DNA of 64,000 nucleotides from an uncultured Bradyrhizobium sp. (GTDB lineage: Bacteria > Pseudomonadota > Alphaproteobacteria > Rhizobiales > Xanthobacteraceae), in NCBI RefSeq assembly GCF_936943645.1, contig NZ_CAKZJO010000038.1, forward strand, positions 28,603-92,602. The letters run 5' to 3'. Within the stretch, counting starts at the first letter, position 1, and the number at the start of each line of letters is the position of its first letter. The position numbers and the translations under genes are program-made. Positions 24,811 through 34,166 of this stretch are shown in pieces. The notes beneath the pieces were generated by a model, which searched no databases, had not been told where the DNA came from, and saw only the letters and a program-made list of their open reading frames with translations.

Positions 24811-24872
24811 GCCACGGCTCATTTCAATATCTAGAGCCCAGCGATTTTGAGTGGTTCGAGCAGGAGGTAACG

Positions 24873-26387
24873 ATGTCGGACGTGAGGCGGGCGCTGCATT
24901 CGGACGAGCTTGCTTACCTCAGCGCTCAGGAATTGGCAGCTCGCATCCGTCGGCGCGAATTGTCGCCGGTTGAAGTGATCGACGACTTCATTCGGCGCAT
25001 TGAAGTGCGCAATCCGAGCCTCAACGCGCTCGTTTATCTCGATTTCGAGGGAGCCCGTGCAAGTGCGAAAGAGGCCGAACGCGCACTATGTGCCGGCGAG
25101 CCGCTGGGGCCGCTGCATGGCATCCCGTCGGCGCTCAAGGATCTGTTCGACTTCAAGCCGGGTTGGCCAGCGAGCCTTGGCGGCATCCGTGCGCTGAAGC
25201 ACCACGTCGTGAACGGCTACTGCGCATTTTGCGAGCGCATGGAGAAACGTGGCGGAGCGGTGTTTCTGGGCAAGACTAACAGCTCCCTCATGGGCTTCCG
25301 GGGAACCTGCGACAATTACCTATTTGGTCCCACACGCAACCCTTTCAATCTTTCCAAGAATTCCGGCGGCTCCTCCGGCGGCAGTGCCGCAGCGGTGGCC
25401 GATGGACTGCTGCCCATTGCAGAAGGCACGGATGCCGGCGGATCAATACGCATTCCATCCGCCTGGTGTGGCGTCTACGGTTACAAGGCATCCTTTGGCC
25501 GCGTGCCGTTCCTGGTGCGCCCTAACGCATTCGGCGCGGCTGATTCGCCCTTCCTCTTCGAAGGTCCTATCACCAGGACGGTCGAGGACGCAGCCGTCGC
25601 TTTGAACGTCCTTGCAGGCCATGACCCGCGGGATCCTTTCAGCCTGACCGATCCGGCGGTCGACTTCACGGCGGCGACCCGACGTTCCATTCGCGGTCTC
25701 AAGATTGCCTATAGTCCGAACCTGGATGTCTTTCCGGTCGACGGAAAGGTGGCGGAGACGGTTGGCCGCGCGTTGATGGCCTTCGAGGAAGCCGGAGCTC
25801 ACGTTCAGGAAGTCAAGCTCGGCATCTCCCGTTCGCAGCGGGAATTGAGCGACGTCTGGTCTCGCCTCTACATGCTTCTGAACCTGCAGGCGATCGAGAA
25901 CATCAGGCGCGATGGCATCGATCTGTTCGGGCAGCATCGCGCTGACTTTCCGCCTGAATATCTGGCTTGGGTCGAAAAGACCAATCGGATGTCTGGTCTC
26001 GATTTCTTTCGAGACCAGGCCGTCCGGACCGAGGTGTACGACGCTTTCCAGCGTGTTTTCGAGGAGTTCGATCTGCTCGTCACGCCCACTCTCGCGTGTC
26101 CGCCGGTCGATAATTCAAGCGACGGGAATACGATCGGTCCAACGTCCATCAACGGCGTGGAGATAGATCCTCTTATCGGTTGGTGCCTGACCTACTTTGT
26201 CAACTTTACGGGACATCCGGCGGCGTCGATCCCGGCGGGTCTGTCCGAGGGACTTCCGGTCGGGATGCAAATCATAGGCCGGAGAAATGCCGATTCGGAT
26301 GTGCTGGCGGCGAGCGCTGCGTTCGAGCGGCTTCGGCCATGGCACGACAATTACCGAATTTGCCGTGAGCGCCCCCTTCAGGCGTGA
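24873..26387 (+). CDS. Amidase (amidase-signature family)
   Basis: This 504-residue enzyme has a complete Ser-cisSer-Lys triad: Lys in GIPSALKDLFDF, cis-Ser in the canonical GGSSGGSAAAVA, and nucleophile Ser in GTDAGGSIRIPS. Family members hydrolyse amides, carbamates or ureides in the cytoplasm. Typical length and motifs make it functional by sequence. The start at 24873 follows CAGGAGG. It is followed after 33 bases by an AtzG-like small protein, which makes AtzE-type amidases (acting on 1-carboxybiuret) and GatA-like enzymes the closest models. The second amidase and the urease operon downstream suggest a route that ends in urea or ammonia. Confidence 0.9.
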   Translation: MSDVRRALHSDELAYLSAQELAARIRRRELSPVEVIDDFIRRIEVRNPSLNALVYLDFEGARASAKEAERALCAGEPLGPLHGIPSALKDLFDFKPGWPASLGGIRALKHHVVNGYCAFCERMEKRGGAVFLGKTNSSLMGFRGTCDNYLFGPTRNPFNLSKNSGGSSGGSAAAVADGLLPIAEGTDAGGSIRIPSAWCGVYGYKASFGRVPFLVRPNAFGAADSPFLFEGPITRTVEDAAVALNVLAGHDPRDPFSLTDPAVDFTAATRRSIRGLKIAYSPNLDVFPVDGKVAETVGRALMAFEEAGAHVQEVKLGISRSQRELSDVWSRLYMLLNLQAIENIRRDGIDLFGQHRADFPPEYLAWVEKTNRMSGLDFFRDQAVRTEVYDAFQRVFEEFDLLVTPTLACPPVDNSSDGNTIGPTSINGVEIDPLIGWCLTYFVNFTGHPAASIPAGLSEGLPVGMQIIGRRNADSDVLAASAAFERLRPWHDNYRICRERPLQA

Positions 26388-26420
26388 CCGACGAGGCCTT
26401 GTGAGCGACGGAGATTTTCA

Positions 26421-26606
26421 ATGAGCGATGATCCGATGAATCCGGCAATCGTGAGCGAACTGGCAGCGACAGTGAACCTCTCCATCGCAGAGGTGGACCG
26501 AGTCGGGATCGCTGCGTTGATGGCGTCGGCGAGAGCGGCAGTCATTCGGCGAGCGGACACGCTGCCAATCGAATCGCCTCCGGCACTCGTGTTTGATCCA
26601 CGATAA
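26421..26606 (+). CDS. AtzG-like small amidase subunit
   Basis: This 61-residue protein has a good GGAG ribosome-binding site and is made of two predicted helices followed by the ending LPIESPPALVFDPR. The size, helical pattern and the P-x-x-x-F-x-P tail fit the AtzG/GatC-like group (DUF4089 type), which binds an amidase and completes or stabilises it, as AtzG does for AtzE. Its place between two amidase genes supports this. Similarity is judged by pattern only, because the protein is short. It could serve either amidase. Confidence 0.6.
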   Translation: MSDDPMNPAIVSELAATVNLSIAEVDRVGIAALMASARAAVIRRADTLPIESPPALVFDPR

Positions 26607-26619
26607 CGGAGCTTGAAGA

Positions 26620-28023
26620 ATGGACATTGCCGGTCTGGACGTTACGGGGGCAGCTCAAGCGATACTGTCCCGGTCCCTTTCGCCCATCGACCTCACCGAG
26701 CACATGCTGGGGCGGATCTCCAGGATTGATCCTCATCTGAAGGCATTTGTCGAAGTGCTGTCTGAGCAGGCGCGGGCGTCCGCAAAGCAAGCCGATGCCG
26801 AAATTCGCAACGGCCAATATCGCGGTCCGCTGCATGGCATCCCGATCGCGGTCAAGGAACTGTACGACATTGCCGGCGTCAAGACCCGTTCCGGCTCACG
26901 GGTACGGGAAAACTATGCCGCACGGGCCGATGGCGCCGTCATCCGTAAGCTTAAGGACGCCGGAGCTGTCTTGCTCGGGACCACCACGACTTATGAATTT
27001 GCCTTCGGCTTTGACGCTCCCCCGACGCGCAATGCGTGGAATCTGGACCACATTCCTTCGGGCTCGACCGGCGGCGCGGCGGCGGCCCTCGCGGCCCGGC
27101 TGTGCCTGGCCGCCGTAGGCAGCGATAGCGGTGGTTCGATCCGCACACCGGCCGCGGCGAATGGCGTCGCTGGCATCAAGCCGACCTTTGGTCGCGTGAG
27201 CAAGGCGGGCATCACCGTCGTCAGCTGGTCGCTTGATCATCCCGCCCCGATGGGAAAGACCGTGAGAGACCTTGCGGTTCTGCTCGGCGTCATGAGCGGG
27301 GTCGATCCGAATGATCCAAGCAGCAGGAACCTTCCGGTGCCGGACTATACGAAGGCTCTGGACGGCGACGTCAGGGGGATCCGCATCGGCGTGCCGAGCA
27401 ATTACTTCTTCGATGACGTCCAGCCCGCGGTGGCGCATGCTGTCGGCGAAGCCGTGATCGTGCTCGAGAGGCTGGGAGCAGTGATCGTCCCGCTAACCGT
27501 CCCGAGCATGGAAGCAATCATCGACTCGTGGCTCGCCATCGCCCTGGCGGAGGCCGCGACCTATCATCAGCAGAGCCTCCGTTCGAAAGGCGACTTGTAC
27601 GCGAGCGATGTGCGATTTCTGCTTGAGGCCGGCGAGCTGACGCTTGCCACAACCTATATCAATGCGCAGCGCGTCCGGCATGCCTGGAGGTCGTCACTGC
27701 GCGCCGCCATGGAAGCCGTGGAGGTCATGGTCACCCCGACCTTGCCGAATACCGCGATGAAGGTCGGCCAGACTATGAGCAAGATTGGCGCAAAGGAGGA
27801 GACGGTCTTCGAGGTCTCTGCGAGATTCTGCGCTCCCTTCAATCTGGCGGGCTTTCCAGCAGCTTCCATTCCGTGTGGCTTCGCGCCCGATGGGCTTCCG
27901 ATCGGTCTTCAAATTATCGGCAAGCCATTTGAGGAGGAAGCCATTCTGCGGGTCGGGCAAGCATTTGAGAGCCGTACGGACCATCACTTGAGAGTACCCT
28001 CGATTTCGGGTCTGACCGCCTGA
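26620..28023 (+). CDS. Amidase (amidase-signature family), second copy
   Basis: This 467-residue enzyme has Lys in GIPIAVKELYDIAG, cis-Ser in PSGSTGGAAAALA and nucleophile Ser 24 residues later in GSDSGGSIRTPA, so the triad spacing is intact. The residue after the cis-Ser is Thr rather than the usual Ser and the motif opens S-G instead of G-G, so it is not a recent copy of the upstream amidase. It fits amidases such as AtzE or allophanate-type enzymes; the substrate is unassigned. It starts 13 bases after the AtzG-like gene, so the three genes form one operon. Confidence 0.9.
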   Translation: MDIAGLDVTGAAQAILSRSLSPIDLTEHMLGRISRIDPHLKAFVEVLSEQARASAKQADAEIRNGQYRGPLHGIPIAVKELYDIAGVKTRSGSRVRENYAARADGAVIRKLKDAGAVLLGTTTTYEFAFGFDAPPTRNAWNLDHIPSGSTGGAAAALAARLCLAAVGSDSGGSIRTPAAANGVAGIKPTFGRVSKAGITVVSWSLDHPAPMGKTVRDLAVLLGVMSGVDPNDPSSRNLPVPDYTKALDGDVRGIRIGVPSNYFFDDVQPAVAHAVGEAVIVLERLGAVIVPLTVPSMEAIIDSWLAIALAEAATYHQQSLRSKGDLYASDVRFLLEAGELTLATTYINAQRVRHAWRSSLRAAMEAVEVMVTPTLPNTAMKVGQTMSKIGAKEETVFEVSARFCAPFNLAGFPAASIPCGFAPDGLPIGLQIIGKPFEEEAILRVGQAFESRTDHHLRVPSISGLTA

Positions 28024-28070
28024 TCACCGTGCGCGATGTCCAGTGATCTCAGCGCGGCGCCGTGCGAACA

Positions 28071-28114
28071 GAATACATCAAGATAGAAAAAGAGAGGGCA
28101 ATCGCCGACGCGCA
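28071..28114 (+). repeat. 44-bp conserved element, copy B
   Basis: This partner of 24767-24810 lies 87 bases before the first cytochrome P460 gene. In the shared frame it reads E-Y-I-K-I-E-K-E-R-A-I-A and stays open for at least 50 codons, with a GTG at 28062 as the nearest possible start but no ribosome-binding site. It is either a short leader peptide, or the remnant of a duplicated gene, or a regulatory site. Confidence 0.55.
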
Positions 28115-28201
28115 AGTCTTGTTGCGATTGGTTATCCCGGACCCCGACAGATCATTCGTGCCGACGCCATGCGCGCTCGGTTGCAATCGCGGGAGAAAGC
28201 T

Positions 28202-28810
28202 ATGCGGATTGGAGCTCAGGCAGCAGCGGTGGTCATCGCGGGCAGTGCGGTTGCGACGATGCTGTTTTTCGGATCGCTGAAGGACAGCAGCGCTCAAAGC
28301 ACTGCGCGTTACTTGCCGCAATACACGGCGGACGGACAGCTGCTCCTGCCAAAGAATTTCCACGAGTGGGTCTATGTCGGTTCACCCTTGACGCCAAATG
28401 CCCTCAACGCGGGGCAAGCAAACTTTCCGGAATTTCACAACGTCTATATCGAGCCCGGTTCGTACGAGATCTACAAGAAGACCGGCGAATTCCCCGAGGG
28501 GACGATCCTCTTCAAGGAATTGCAGCTCACGTTGCCGCAGGAGAATGCCGACGGTTCGCGGACGGAAGCGTCGGGACGCGGGTATTTTCCGGGCAAGTGG
28601 AACGGAGCCGACGTGACCGTCAAGGACTCCAAGCGCTTTGCCGAGACAAATGGCTGGGGGTACTTCAACTTCAATCATCATGAACCAAAGGCGACGATGG
28701 CCAAGGTGAAGTCGAAGGACGAGTGCGCCTACTGCCACATTGCCAACGCCAAGAAGGATGAGGTCTGGACGCAATTCTACCCGCTGCTGGACAATAAGGA
28801 CGCGCGATGA
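28202..28810 (+). CDS. Cytochrome P460-family c-type haem protein
   Basis: This 202-residue protein is exported: a signal peptide (MRIGAQAAAVVIAGSAVATM and on to about residue 32, SSAQS) precedes a cytochrome P460 domain with KNFHEWVYVGSPLTP, the Y-K-K-T-G-E-F-P-E-G-T motif, a WNGADVTVKD segment and one c-type haem site, CAYCH, near residue 180. P460 cytochromes oxidise hydroxylamine to nitrous oxide or detoxify reactive nitrogen; the special Lys-haem cross-link cannot be judged here. The start at 28202 follows GGGAG; an upstream start at 28043 would hide the signal peptide. It overlaps its homologue at 28807 by four bases. Confidence 0.87.
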   Translation: MRIGAQAAAVVIAGSAVATMLFFGSLKDSSAQSTARYLPQYTADGQLLLPKNFHEWVYVGSPLTPNALNAGQANFPEFHNVYIEPGSYEIYKKTGEFPEGTILFKELQLTLPQENADGSRTEASGRGYFPGKWNGADVTVKDSKRFAETNGWGYFNFNHHEPKATMAKVKSKDECAYCHIANAKKDEVWTQFYPLLDNKDAR

Positions 28811-29397
28811 TGCGCATGAGGCTCCCCAAAATCGCCTGTATCGCTCTGGTCGTGGCGATCGGGATTGGGTCGGCGCTCAGGCAATCCCAGTTTCGGGCGA
28901 GCGCTGCCGATGGCATCGCGACCGGCGCAGGAGCAGCCGACCGGGAGGGCCACCTGCATGTGCCCGATGACTATCGCACCACCTATCAGCTCCTCGGAAG
29001 CTGGGCGATTGCGGCGGACGAGGGCAAGGGCTCGAAGGAAGTTCACGTCGTCTACGCCTCGCCCGGGACGATCGATGCCTATCGAAAGACCAAGCGCTTT
29101 CCGGATGGCGCGGTGTTGATCAAGGAGGTTTTCAAGTCCGCCACCGCCGAGATGACGACCGGCACTGTCAGCCGAGCCGATGTCCTGAAGGGCTGGTTCG
29201 TGATGATGAAGGACACCGCGAACAGGCATCCGGATAGCGCGCTGTGGGGCGATGGCTGGGGATGGTCCTGGTTCGACGCGGGCGATCGGTCAAAGACAAC
29301 CACGACTAATTACAGGGATCAATGTCAGGGCTGCCACGTGCCAGCGCAGGCGTCCGACTGGGTTTACGTCGATGGATACCCGCCGCTAGAGCCATAG
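28807..29397 (+). CDS. Cytochrome P460-family c-type haem protein, second copy
   Basis: This 196-residue protein has a signal peptide (residues 1 to about 30) and a P460 domain: HVPDDYRTTYQLLGSWAI, VVYASPGTIDAYRKT, FPDGAVLIKEV, a Trp-rich GDGWGWSWFD and the haem site CQGCH near residue 175. It is co-translated with the upstream homologue (ATGA overlap), but the two differ over most of their length, so this is an old duplication or two members of one complex. Both are predicted periplasmic. Electron acceptors are not encoded next to them. Confidence 0.87.
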   Translation: MMRMRLPKIACIALVVAIGIGSALRQSQFRASAADGIATGAGAADREGHLHVPDDYRTTYQLLGSWAIAADEGKGSKEVHVVYASPGTIDAYRKTKRFPDGAVLIKEVFKSATAEMTTGTVSRADVLKGWFVMMKDTANRHPDSALWGDGWGWSWFDAGDRSKTTTTNYRDQCQGCHVPAQASDWVYVDGYPPLEP

Positions 29398-29456
29398 CGC
29401 CGGCCGGGCGGTCGAAAGTCATTCGATTCAACAAAAGCCAATCAAAGGAGCGAGAG

Positions 29457-30728
29457 ATGGCTAAAGAGGCGACCAACGAGATGGGAATGTCCAAAGGACA
29501 GGCCGGTCATCTCTACACCCAAACGAACGAGATCGAGAATGCCGTCATCCACTACGCCCGGCAAGCGGACGGCAACCTTGTGGAGGTCGCTCGTATCAAG
29601 ACCGGCGGCGCCGGATCTGGCGAATTCAAGCCGATCAGCGGCCAGGACAGCGCTCCCAACTCCTTCGAGGGTGCGGGTAGCGTCATCATCACATCCGATC
29701 GACGCTTTCTGTTTGCGACCAATGGTGGAGACAATTCCGTTTCGAGTTTCCGCCTGGAGAGCGACGGGCGGCTTACTCTGCTCGACGTGAAGTCGACCGG
29801 CAATCCAGTCGATGGAAGAAGTGGTACGGCGAAATCGCTCGCTTTCGCTCCTTCGACGCGGACGCTCTTCGTTCTGCACTCGTTCGGACCGGATCATCTT
29901 CGGTTGATGTCGGTGGATGCAGAAGGCATGCTCAAGCCGCGGCCCGAGCGCTACACGGTCAATACCTACAGCAAGCGGAATCGGGTCTCCACCATGGTCG
30001 TGGTCTCGCCCAACGAGGATATGGTGCTGGTCGGTACCACATTCGACGAGCCGATCGCGCACACTGGGTTGTATCCCGACGGTTCGCCTATTCTTTGGGT
30101 CCAGCGGGCAGGCGGCGCGTTGCATTCCATTGCCTCGAATGCGCCGGATCCGGACGGCCTTGCCGTCTTCGCGCTGCAGAAGGATGGTTCGCTTGGCACG
30201 GCCAGGTTCTACGACGCAAAGGGCGGTTCTCCGTTCTTTATCGCGTTCCTGAACAAGCGACCGGATACCTTCGTGATCGGCTATGCCGTTGGCGACGGAT
30301 GTTCGGTCTGTACCATCGAGAAGAACGGCGCGATCAAGATTGGCCCGCTGGTCAAGATCGATACGAGTGCAGGCCTGCCGTCGGAGCTGTGCTGGCTTGC
30401 GATTTCCCCCGATGATCGCACGATCTACGCGACGAATTTCGGTTACAGCAACATCAGCAGCTATCGCATCAACGGCGGCGGTCTCGAAATTGCGAGCGAT
30501 CCGGCCTGCCCCAGGGTGCCCGGCGACGGCACCGCAAGGGGTTTGAACGGAACCGTGACGAGCGGTCCCAGCGATAGCTGGCTCACCCCCGACGGCGCCT
30601 TTCTCTATCAGATTTACGGCAACGCCTCGAAGCTGGTCGGCTACAGCACTCAGTCGGACGGCTCGTTGAAGGAGATCGGCAGCGTCAAGATTCCGTACAA
30701 CAGCCCGCAGGGACTCGCCGGCTTCTGA
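29457..30728 (+). CDS. Lactonase-like seven-bladed beta-propeller protein
   Basis: This 423-residue protein has a strong AAGGAG ribosome-binding site. Repeated blade motifs such as DRRFLFATNGGDNSVSSF, SPNEDMVLVG and SPDDRTIYATNFGYSNIS are spaced through the chain, as in 6-phosphogluconolactonase (Pgl)/YncE-type propellers. No signal peptide is seen. It could be a lactonase or a binding scaffold; the catalytic residues of Pgl cannot be checked reliably by eye. It lies 59 bases after the P460 pair and before ureD on the same strand, within the nitrogen-compound cluster. Confidence 0.82.
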   Translation: MAKEATNEMGMSKGQAGHLYTQTNEIENAVIHYARQADGNLVEVARIKTGGAGSGEFKPISGQDSAPNSFEGAGSVIITSDRRFLFATNGGDNSVSSFRLESDGRLTLLDVKSTGNPVDGRSGTAKSLAFAPSTRTLFVLHSFGPDHLRLMSVDAEGMLKPRPERYTVNTYSKRNRVSTMVVVSPNEDMVLVGTTFDEPIAHTGLYPDGSPILWVQRAGGALHSIASNAPDPDGLAVFALQKDGSLGTARFYDAKGGSPFFIAFLNKRPDTFVIGYAVGDGCSVCTIEKNGAIKIGPLVKIDTSAGLPSELCWLAISPDDRTIYATNFGYSNISSYRINGGGLEIASDPACPRVPGDGTARGLNGTVTSGPSDSWLTPDGAFLYQIYGNASKLVGYSTQSDGSLKEIGSVKIPYNSPQGLAGF

Positions 30729-30832
30729 CCTGGTTCGAGAACACAAGATCCGGGCGTGGTTCTCATCGCTGGTCCACGTCCGGCATCTCTCTTGCCCAAC
30801 GCGGGAAGCGGGCGACATGAGTTCTAAGACGG

Positions 30833-31744
30833 ATGTTTGAAGCAAATCACGAGCGCGCTCGCGACAAATCGGTCATTCGCTGCAGTCACATCGGCGAGGA
30901 AGAGGGCCCCGGGCAGAAATTTGACTTGCAGCGCGCTGCGGGTGCGGCGCGGGTGGCATTCTCCGGTGCCGGAGATGGCACCGAGGTCAACGATGTTTAT
31001 CGGAAGTTTCCGATGGCCGTCTTGTTTCCGAACGTCGACAATGGCCGACACAGGGAGACCGTTCTCATCAATACATCAGGCGGTATCGCGGGCGGCGACG
31101 AGATCAACATCGAAATTGTTGCGCGTGACGAGGCCTCGGTCGCGATAACCACGCAGGCCGCGGAGAAGGTCTATCGCGCTCTGGACCGTCCTGCCCGAAT
31201 CCTGACGCGGTTGAGGGCCGAGACGGGTGCTCGACTTGCATGGCTTCCGCAAGAGACGATCGTCTTCAACAACGCGCGCATCGTGCGGCAGACGGAGGTC
31301 GATGTGGGATCGGGGGCTGAACTGGTGGCCCTGGAGTGGCTGGTTTTCGGTCGCGCCGAGAGCGGTGAAGAAGTCATCGCCGGATATATTCTGGACACGT
31401 GGCGCATCAGGGTCGACGGCCATCTCGTCTGGGCGGACGGCTTCCTTTCGTGCGACCAGACATTCCCTCAATTGCGGAGAATGGCTTTGCTTTCAAACTG
31501 GAGAGCGATCGCGACAATGATTTACTTCGGGCCGAGCATGGAGACGCGGCTCGAAAGATTTCGTCAGATCGCAGCCTCTCTGGGATGCGCGTGCGGGGTC
31601 ACTCTCGTGGGCGCGATCATCGTAGTCCGCGTTGCTGCAGCTGCCGGTGCGGATCTCAAGCGGGGTCTGCGCCGCTTCCTCGATCAGCTCGATCGCGAGC
31701 TGGGAACAGGTCCCTTCGGCGTGCCGAAGATGTGGTCCTGTTAA
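30833..31744 (+). CDS. ureD: Urease accessory protein UreD
   Basis: This 303-residue protein matches UreD, which binds apo-urease and with UreF and UreG forms the complex that inserts nickel. Recognisable parts are [48 protein letters not shown] and [18 protein letters not shown] sequence. The ATG at 30833 has no strong ribosome-binding site. It is the first gene of the urease operon and starts 104 bases after the propeller gene. The cytoplasmic location is as expected. Confidence 0.93.
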   Translation: MFEANHERARDKSVIRCSHIGEEEGPGQKFDLQRAAGAARVAFSGAGDGTEVNDVYRKFPMAVLFPNVDNGRHRETVLINTSGGIAGGDEINIEIVARDEASVAITTQAAEKVYRALDRPARILTRLRAETGARLAWLPQETIVFNNARIVRQTEVDVGSGAELVALEWLVFGRAESGEEVIAGYILDTWRIRVDGHLVWADGFLSCDQTFPQLRRMALLSNWRAIATMIYFGPSMETRLERFRQIAASLGCACGVTLVGAIIVVRVAAAAGADLKRGLRRFLDQLDRELGTGPFGVPKMWSC

Positions 31745-31770
31745 CAGCGCAGCAAAGTGGGAGAACCAAC

Positions 31771-32073
31771 TTGAATCTGACGCCACGGGAACGAGACAAG
31801 CTGATGATCGCTCTTGCTGCGATCGTTGCTCGCGGCCGGCTCGGGAGGGGCGTCAAGCTGAACTATCCCGAAAGCATCGCATTGATTTCCGACGCCATCA
31901 TGGAAGGCGCTCGCGACGGGAGGTCGGTTGCGGATCTCATGGCGGAAGGCGGCAGGCTTCTCCGCCGCGATCAAGTCATGGAGGGTGTTCCGGAGATGAT
32001 CCGCGAGATCCAGGTCGAAGCGACGTTTCCTGACGGAACCAAGCTTGTCCCCGTTCACAATCCGGTTCGATAG
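31771..32073 (+). CDS. ureA: Urease gamma subunit
   Basis: This 100-residue protein is the normal length of UreA. It opens [17 protein letters not shown], with [20 protein letters not shown] and the end [15 protein letters not shown], all standard for the gamma subunit. The start is a TTG at 31771 with GGGAG eight bases upstream; it gives the conserved N-terminus. With UreB and UreC it forms the (UreABC)3 enzyme that hydrolyses urea to ammonia and carbamate. The gene starts 26 bases after ureD. Confidence 0.94.
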   Translation: MNLTPRERDKLMIALAAIVARGRLGRGVKLNYPESIALISDAIMEGARDGRSVADLMAEGGRLLRRDQVMEGVPEMIREIQVEATFPDGTKLVPVHNPVR

Positions 32074-32089
32074 GAGCTGGAGGCGCGAC

Positions 32090-32428
32090 ATGATTCCCGG
32101 GGAAATCATTCCGGCTGACGGCGACATCGTCCTGAACCGCGACAGAATGGGACGATCGATTAACGTAGCCAACGCAGGCGACCGGCCGATCCAGGTGGGT
32201 AGCCACTATCACTTCGCTGAGGTGAACGCTGCACTCGTGTTCGATCGGGCCGCTGCCCGTGGCTGCCGCCTCGATATCCCGGCCGGGACTGCCGTGAGGG
32301 TCGAGCCAGGGCAGTCGCGCGAGGTCTCATTGATCCCGTTTGCCGGGGCGCGGCGCATCTACGGCTTCAGCGGCGGTGTGATGGGCCCCCTTGAATCGCG
32401 TTCCGGCGCCTTTGGCCTCGACGAGTGA
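32090..32428 (+). CDS. ureB: Urease beta subunit
   Basis: This 112-residue protein has [16 protein letters not shown] at the start (GGAGG upstream), then [35 protein letters not shown] sequence and the ending [10 protein letters not shown]. These are the hallmarks of UreB. Length is slightly above the minimum for the family, as is usual in alphaproteobacteria. It follows ureA by 16 bases and precedes ureC by nine. Confidence 0.94.
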   Translation: MIPGEIIPADGDIVLNRDRMGRSINVANAGDRPIQVGSHYHFAEVNAALVFDRAAARGCRLDIPAGTAVRVEPGQSREVSLIPFAGARRIYGFSGGVMGPLESRSGAFGLDE

Positions 32429-32437
32429 GAGAGAACG

Positions 32438-34141
32438 ATGTCCGTCACGATGAGCCGCAGAGCCTATGCGCAGATGTTCGGCCCGACCGTCGGCGACAAG
32501 GTGCGTCTGGCGGACACCGACCTGTTCATTGAGCCCGAGAAGGACTTCACGATCTATGGCGAGGAGGTGAAGTTCGGCGGCGGCAAGGTCATTCGGGACG
32601 GCATGGGACAGTCGCAGCTCACGCGCGCGCGGGGAGCGGTCGATACGGTCATTACCAATGCGCTGATCCTGGATCATTGGGGAATCGTCAAGGCGGACAT
32701 TGCGATCAAGGACGGGCTCATCGCCGGTATCGGCAAAGCGGGTAACCCCGACACCCAGCCAGGGGTGTCGATCGCGATTGGACCGGGGACGGAAATCATC
32801 GCGGGCGAGGGCAAGATCATCACCGCCGGAGGGATGGATACTCACATTCATTTCATATGCCCCCAGCAGATCGAGGAAGCGCTTTTCTCGGGCGTGACGA
32901 CCATGATGGGCGGAGGCACCGGACCCGCCGCGGGAACAACGGCAACGACCTGTACCCCGGGGTCGTGGCACATCCATCGCATGCTTGAGGCGCTGGACGC
33001 CTTCCCCATGAATTTCGGCATTTTCGGTAAAGGCAATGCCAGCGCACCCGAGGCCCTGGTCGAGCAGGTCGAAGCCGGGGCTTGCGGCCTGAAGCTGCAC
33101 GAGGACTGGGGTGCGACGCCGGCAGCCATCGATTGCTGTCTCTCCGTTGCGGACGACATGGATGTGCAAGTCATGATCCACACTGACTCCCTGAACGAGG
33201 GTGGGTTTGTCGAGAGCACGATCGCTGCGTTCAAGGGGAGGACGATCCACGCCGCCCACACCGAAGGGGCGGGCGGCGGCCATGCGCCTGATATCATCAA
33301 GGTCTGCGGCGAGAACAACATCATCCCTGCCTCGACCAATCCGACGCGCCCGTATACGGCGAATACGCTCGACGAAGCACTGGACATGCTGATGGTGACC
33401 CATCATCTCGACCGCCGTATCCCGGAAGACGTTGCCTTTGCGGAAAGCCGCATAAGGAAGGAGACGATTGCCGCCGAGGACATCCTGCACGATCTCGGGG
33501 CGTTCTCGATCGTATCGTCTGATAGCCAGGCGATGGGACGCGTCGGCGAGGTGATCACGCGTACCTGGCAGACCGCCGACAAGATGAAGAAGCAGTTCGG
33601 TCGGATGTCGGAGGAGGCCGGACAGAACGACAATTTCAGGGCCCGGCGCTACGTCGCAAAATACACCATCAATCCGGCGATCGCGCAGGGAATGTCGCGC
33701 TACATAGGCTCGCTCGAGGTCGGGAAGCTTGCAGACATCGTTGTCTGGGACCCGGCGTTCTTCGGGGTCAAACCCGATATGGTCTTGAAGTCGGGCATGA
33801 TCGTCGCCGCCATCATGGGTGATCCCAACGCGTCCATACCAACGCCTCAGCCGGAATATTACCGGCCAATGTTCGGCGCCTACGGCCGTTCGCCTGCCAA
33901 GAATTCAGTAACGTTCGTGAGCAAAGCCTCGCTCGAAACGACGATCTCGGTGAACCTGGAAAAGCGTCTCCTGCCGGTCTCGGGAACGCGCACGATCGGA
34001 AAGCATTCCATGATCCTCAACGACGCGCTGCCTCGGATGGAAGTTGATCCCGAGACCTACGAGGTACGGGCAGACGGACGAATCCTCACGTGCCCGCCGG
34101 CGGATGTCGTTCCAATGGCGCAGCGCTACTTCATGTACTGA
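32438..34141 (+). CDS. ureC: Urease alpha subunit
   Basis: This 567-residue catalytic subunit has every active-site element visible: the nickel-binding His pair in DTHIHFICP, the Lys that becomes carbamylated in [10 protein letters not shown], the His ligands in [11 protein letters not shown] and [13 protein letters not shown], the flap His in [19 protein letters not shown] and the Asp in [11 protein letters not shown]. Nothing suggests decay. The operon order ureDABCFG continues with 25 bases to ureF and no ureE in between. Confidence 0.97.
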   Translation: MSVTMSRRAYAQMFGPTVGDKVRLADTDLFIEPEKDFTIYGEEVKFGGGKVIRDGMGQSQLTRARGAVDTVITNALILDHWGIVKADIAIKDGLIAGIGKAGNPDTQPGVSIAIGPGTEIIAGEGKIITAGGMDTHIHFICPQQIEEALFSGVTTMMGGGTGPAAGTTATTCTPGSWHIHRMLEALDAFPMNFGIFGKGNASAPEALVEQVEAGACGLKLHEDWGATPAAIDCCLSVADDMDVQVMIHTDSLNEGGFVESTIAAFKGRTIHAAHTEGAGGGHAPDIIKVCGENNIIPASTNPTRPYTANTLDEALDMLMVTHHLDRRIPEDVAFAESRIRKETIAAEDILHDLGAFSIVSSDSQAMGRVGEVITRTWQTADKMKKQFGRMSEEAGQNDNFRARRYVAKYTINPAIAQGMSRYIGSLEVGKLADIVVWDPAFFGVKPDMVLKSGMIVAAIMGDPNASIPTPQPEYYRPMFGAYGRSPAKNSVTFVSKASLETTISVNLEKRLLPVSGTRTIGKHSMILNDALPRMEVDPETYEVRADGRILTCPPADVVPMAQRYFMY

Positions 34142-34166
34142 CGAGTTGATGTTGCATGGTGGTGCC

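Noticed and set aside
26620..28023. Thr next to the cis-Ser in the second amidase, as a loss of the catalytic triad
   Set aside because: The cis-Ser is the first Ser of the motif, exactly 24 residues before the nucleophile as in other family members; only its neighbour is Thr, so the triad is complete.
29442..30845. Leftward frame of 467 codons
   Set aside because: It is antisense to the beta-propeller gene, which has a strong ribosome-binding site and clear repeat motifs.
32327..33490. Long leftward open frame of 387 codons
   Set aside because: It lies antisense to ureC with the composition expected of a complementary strand in a high-G+C gene; no domain is visible.
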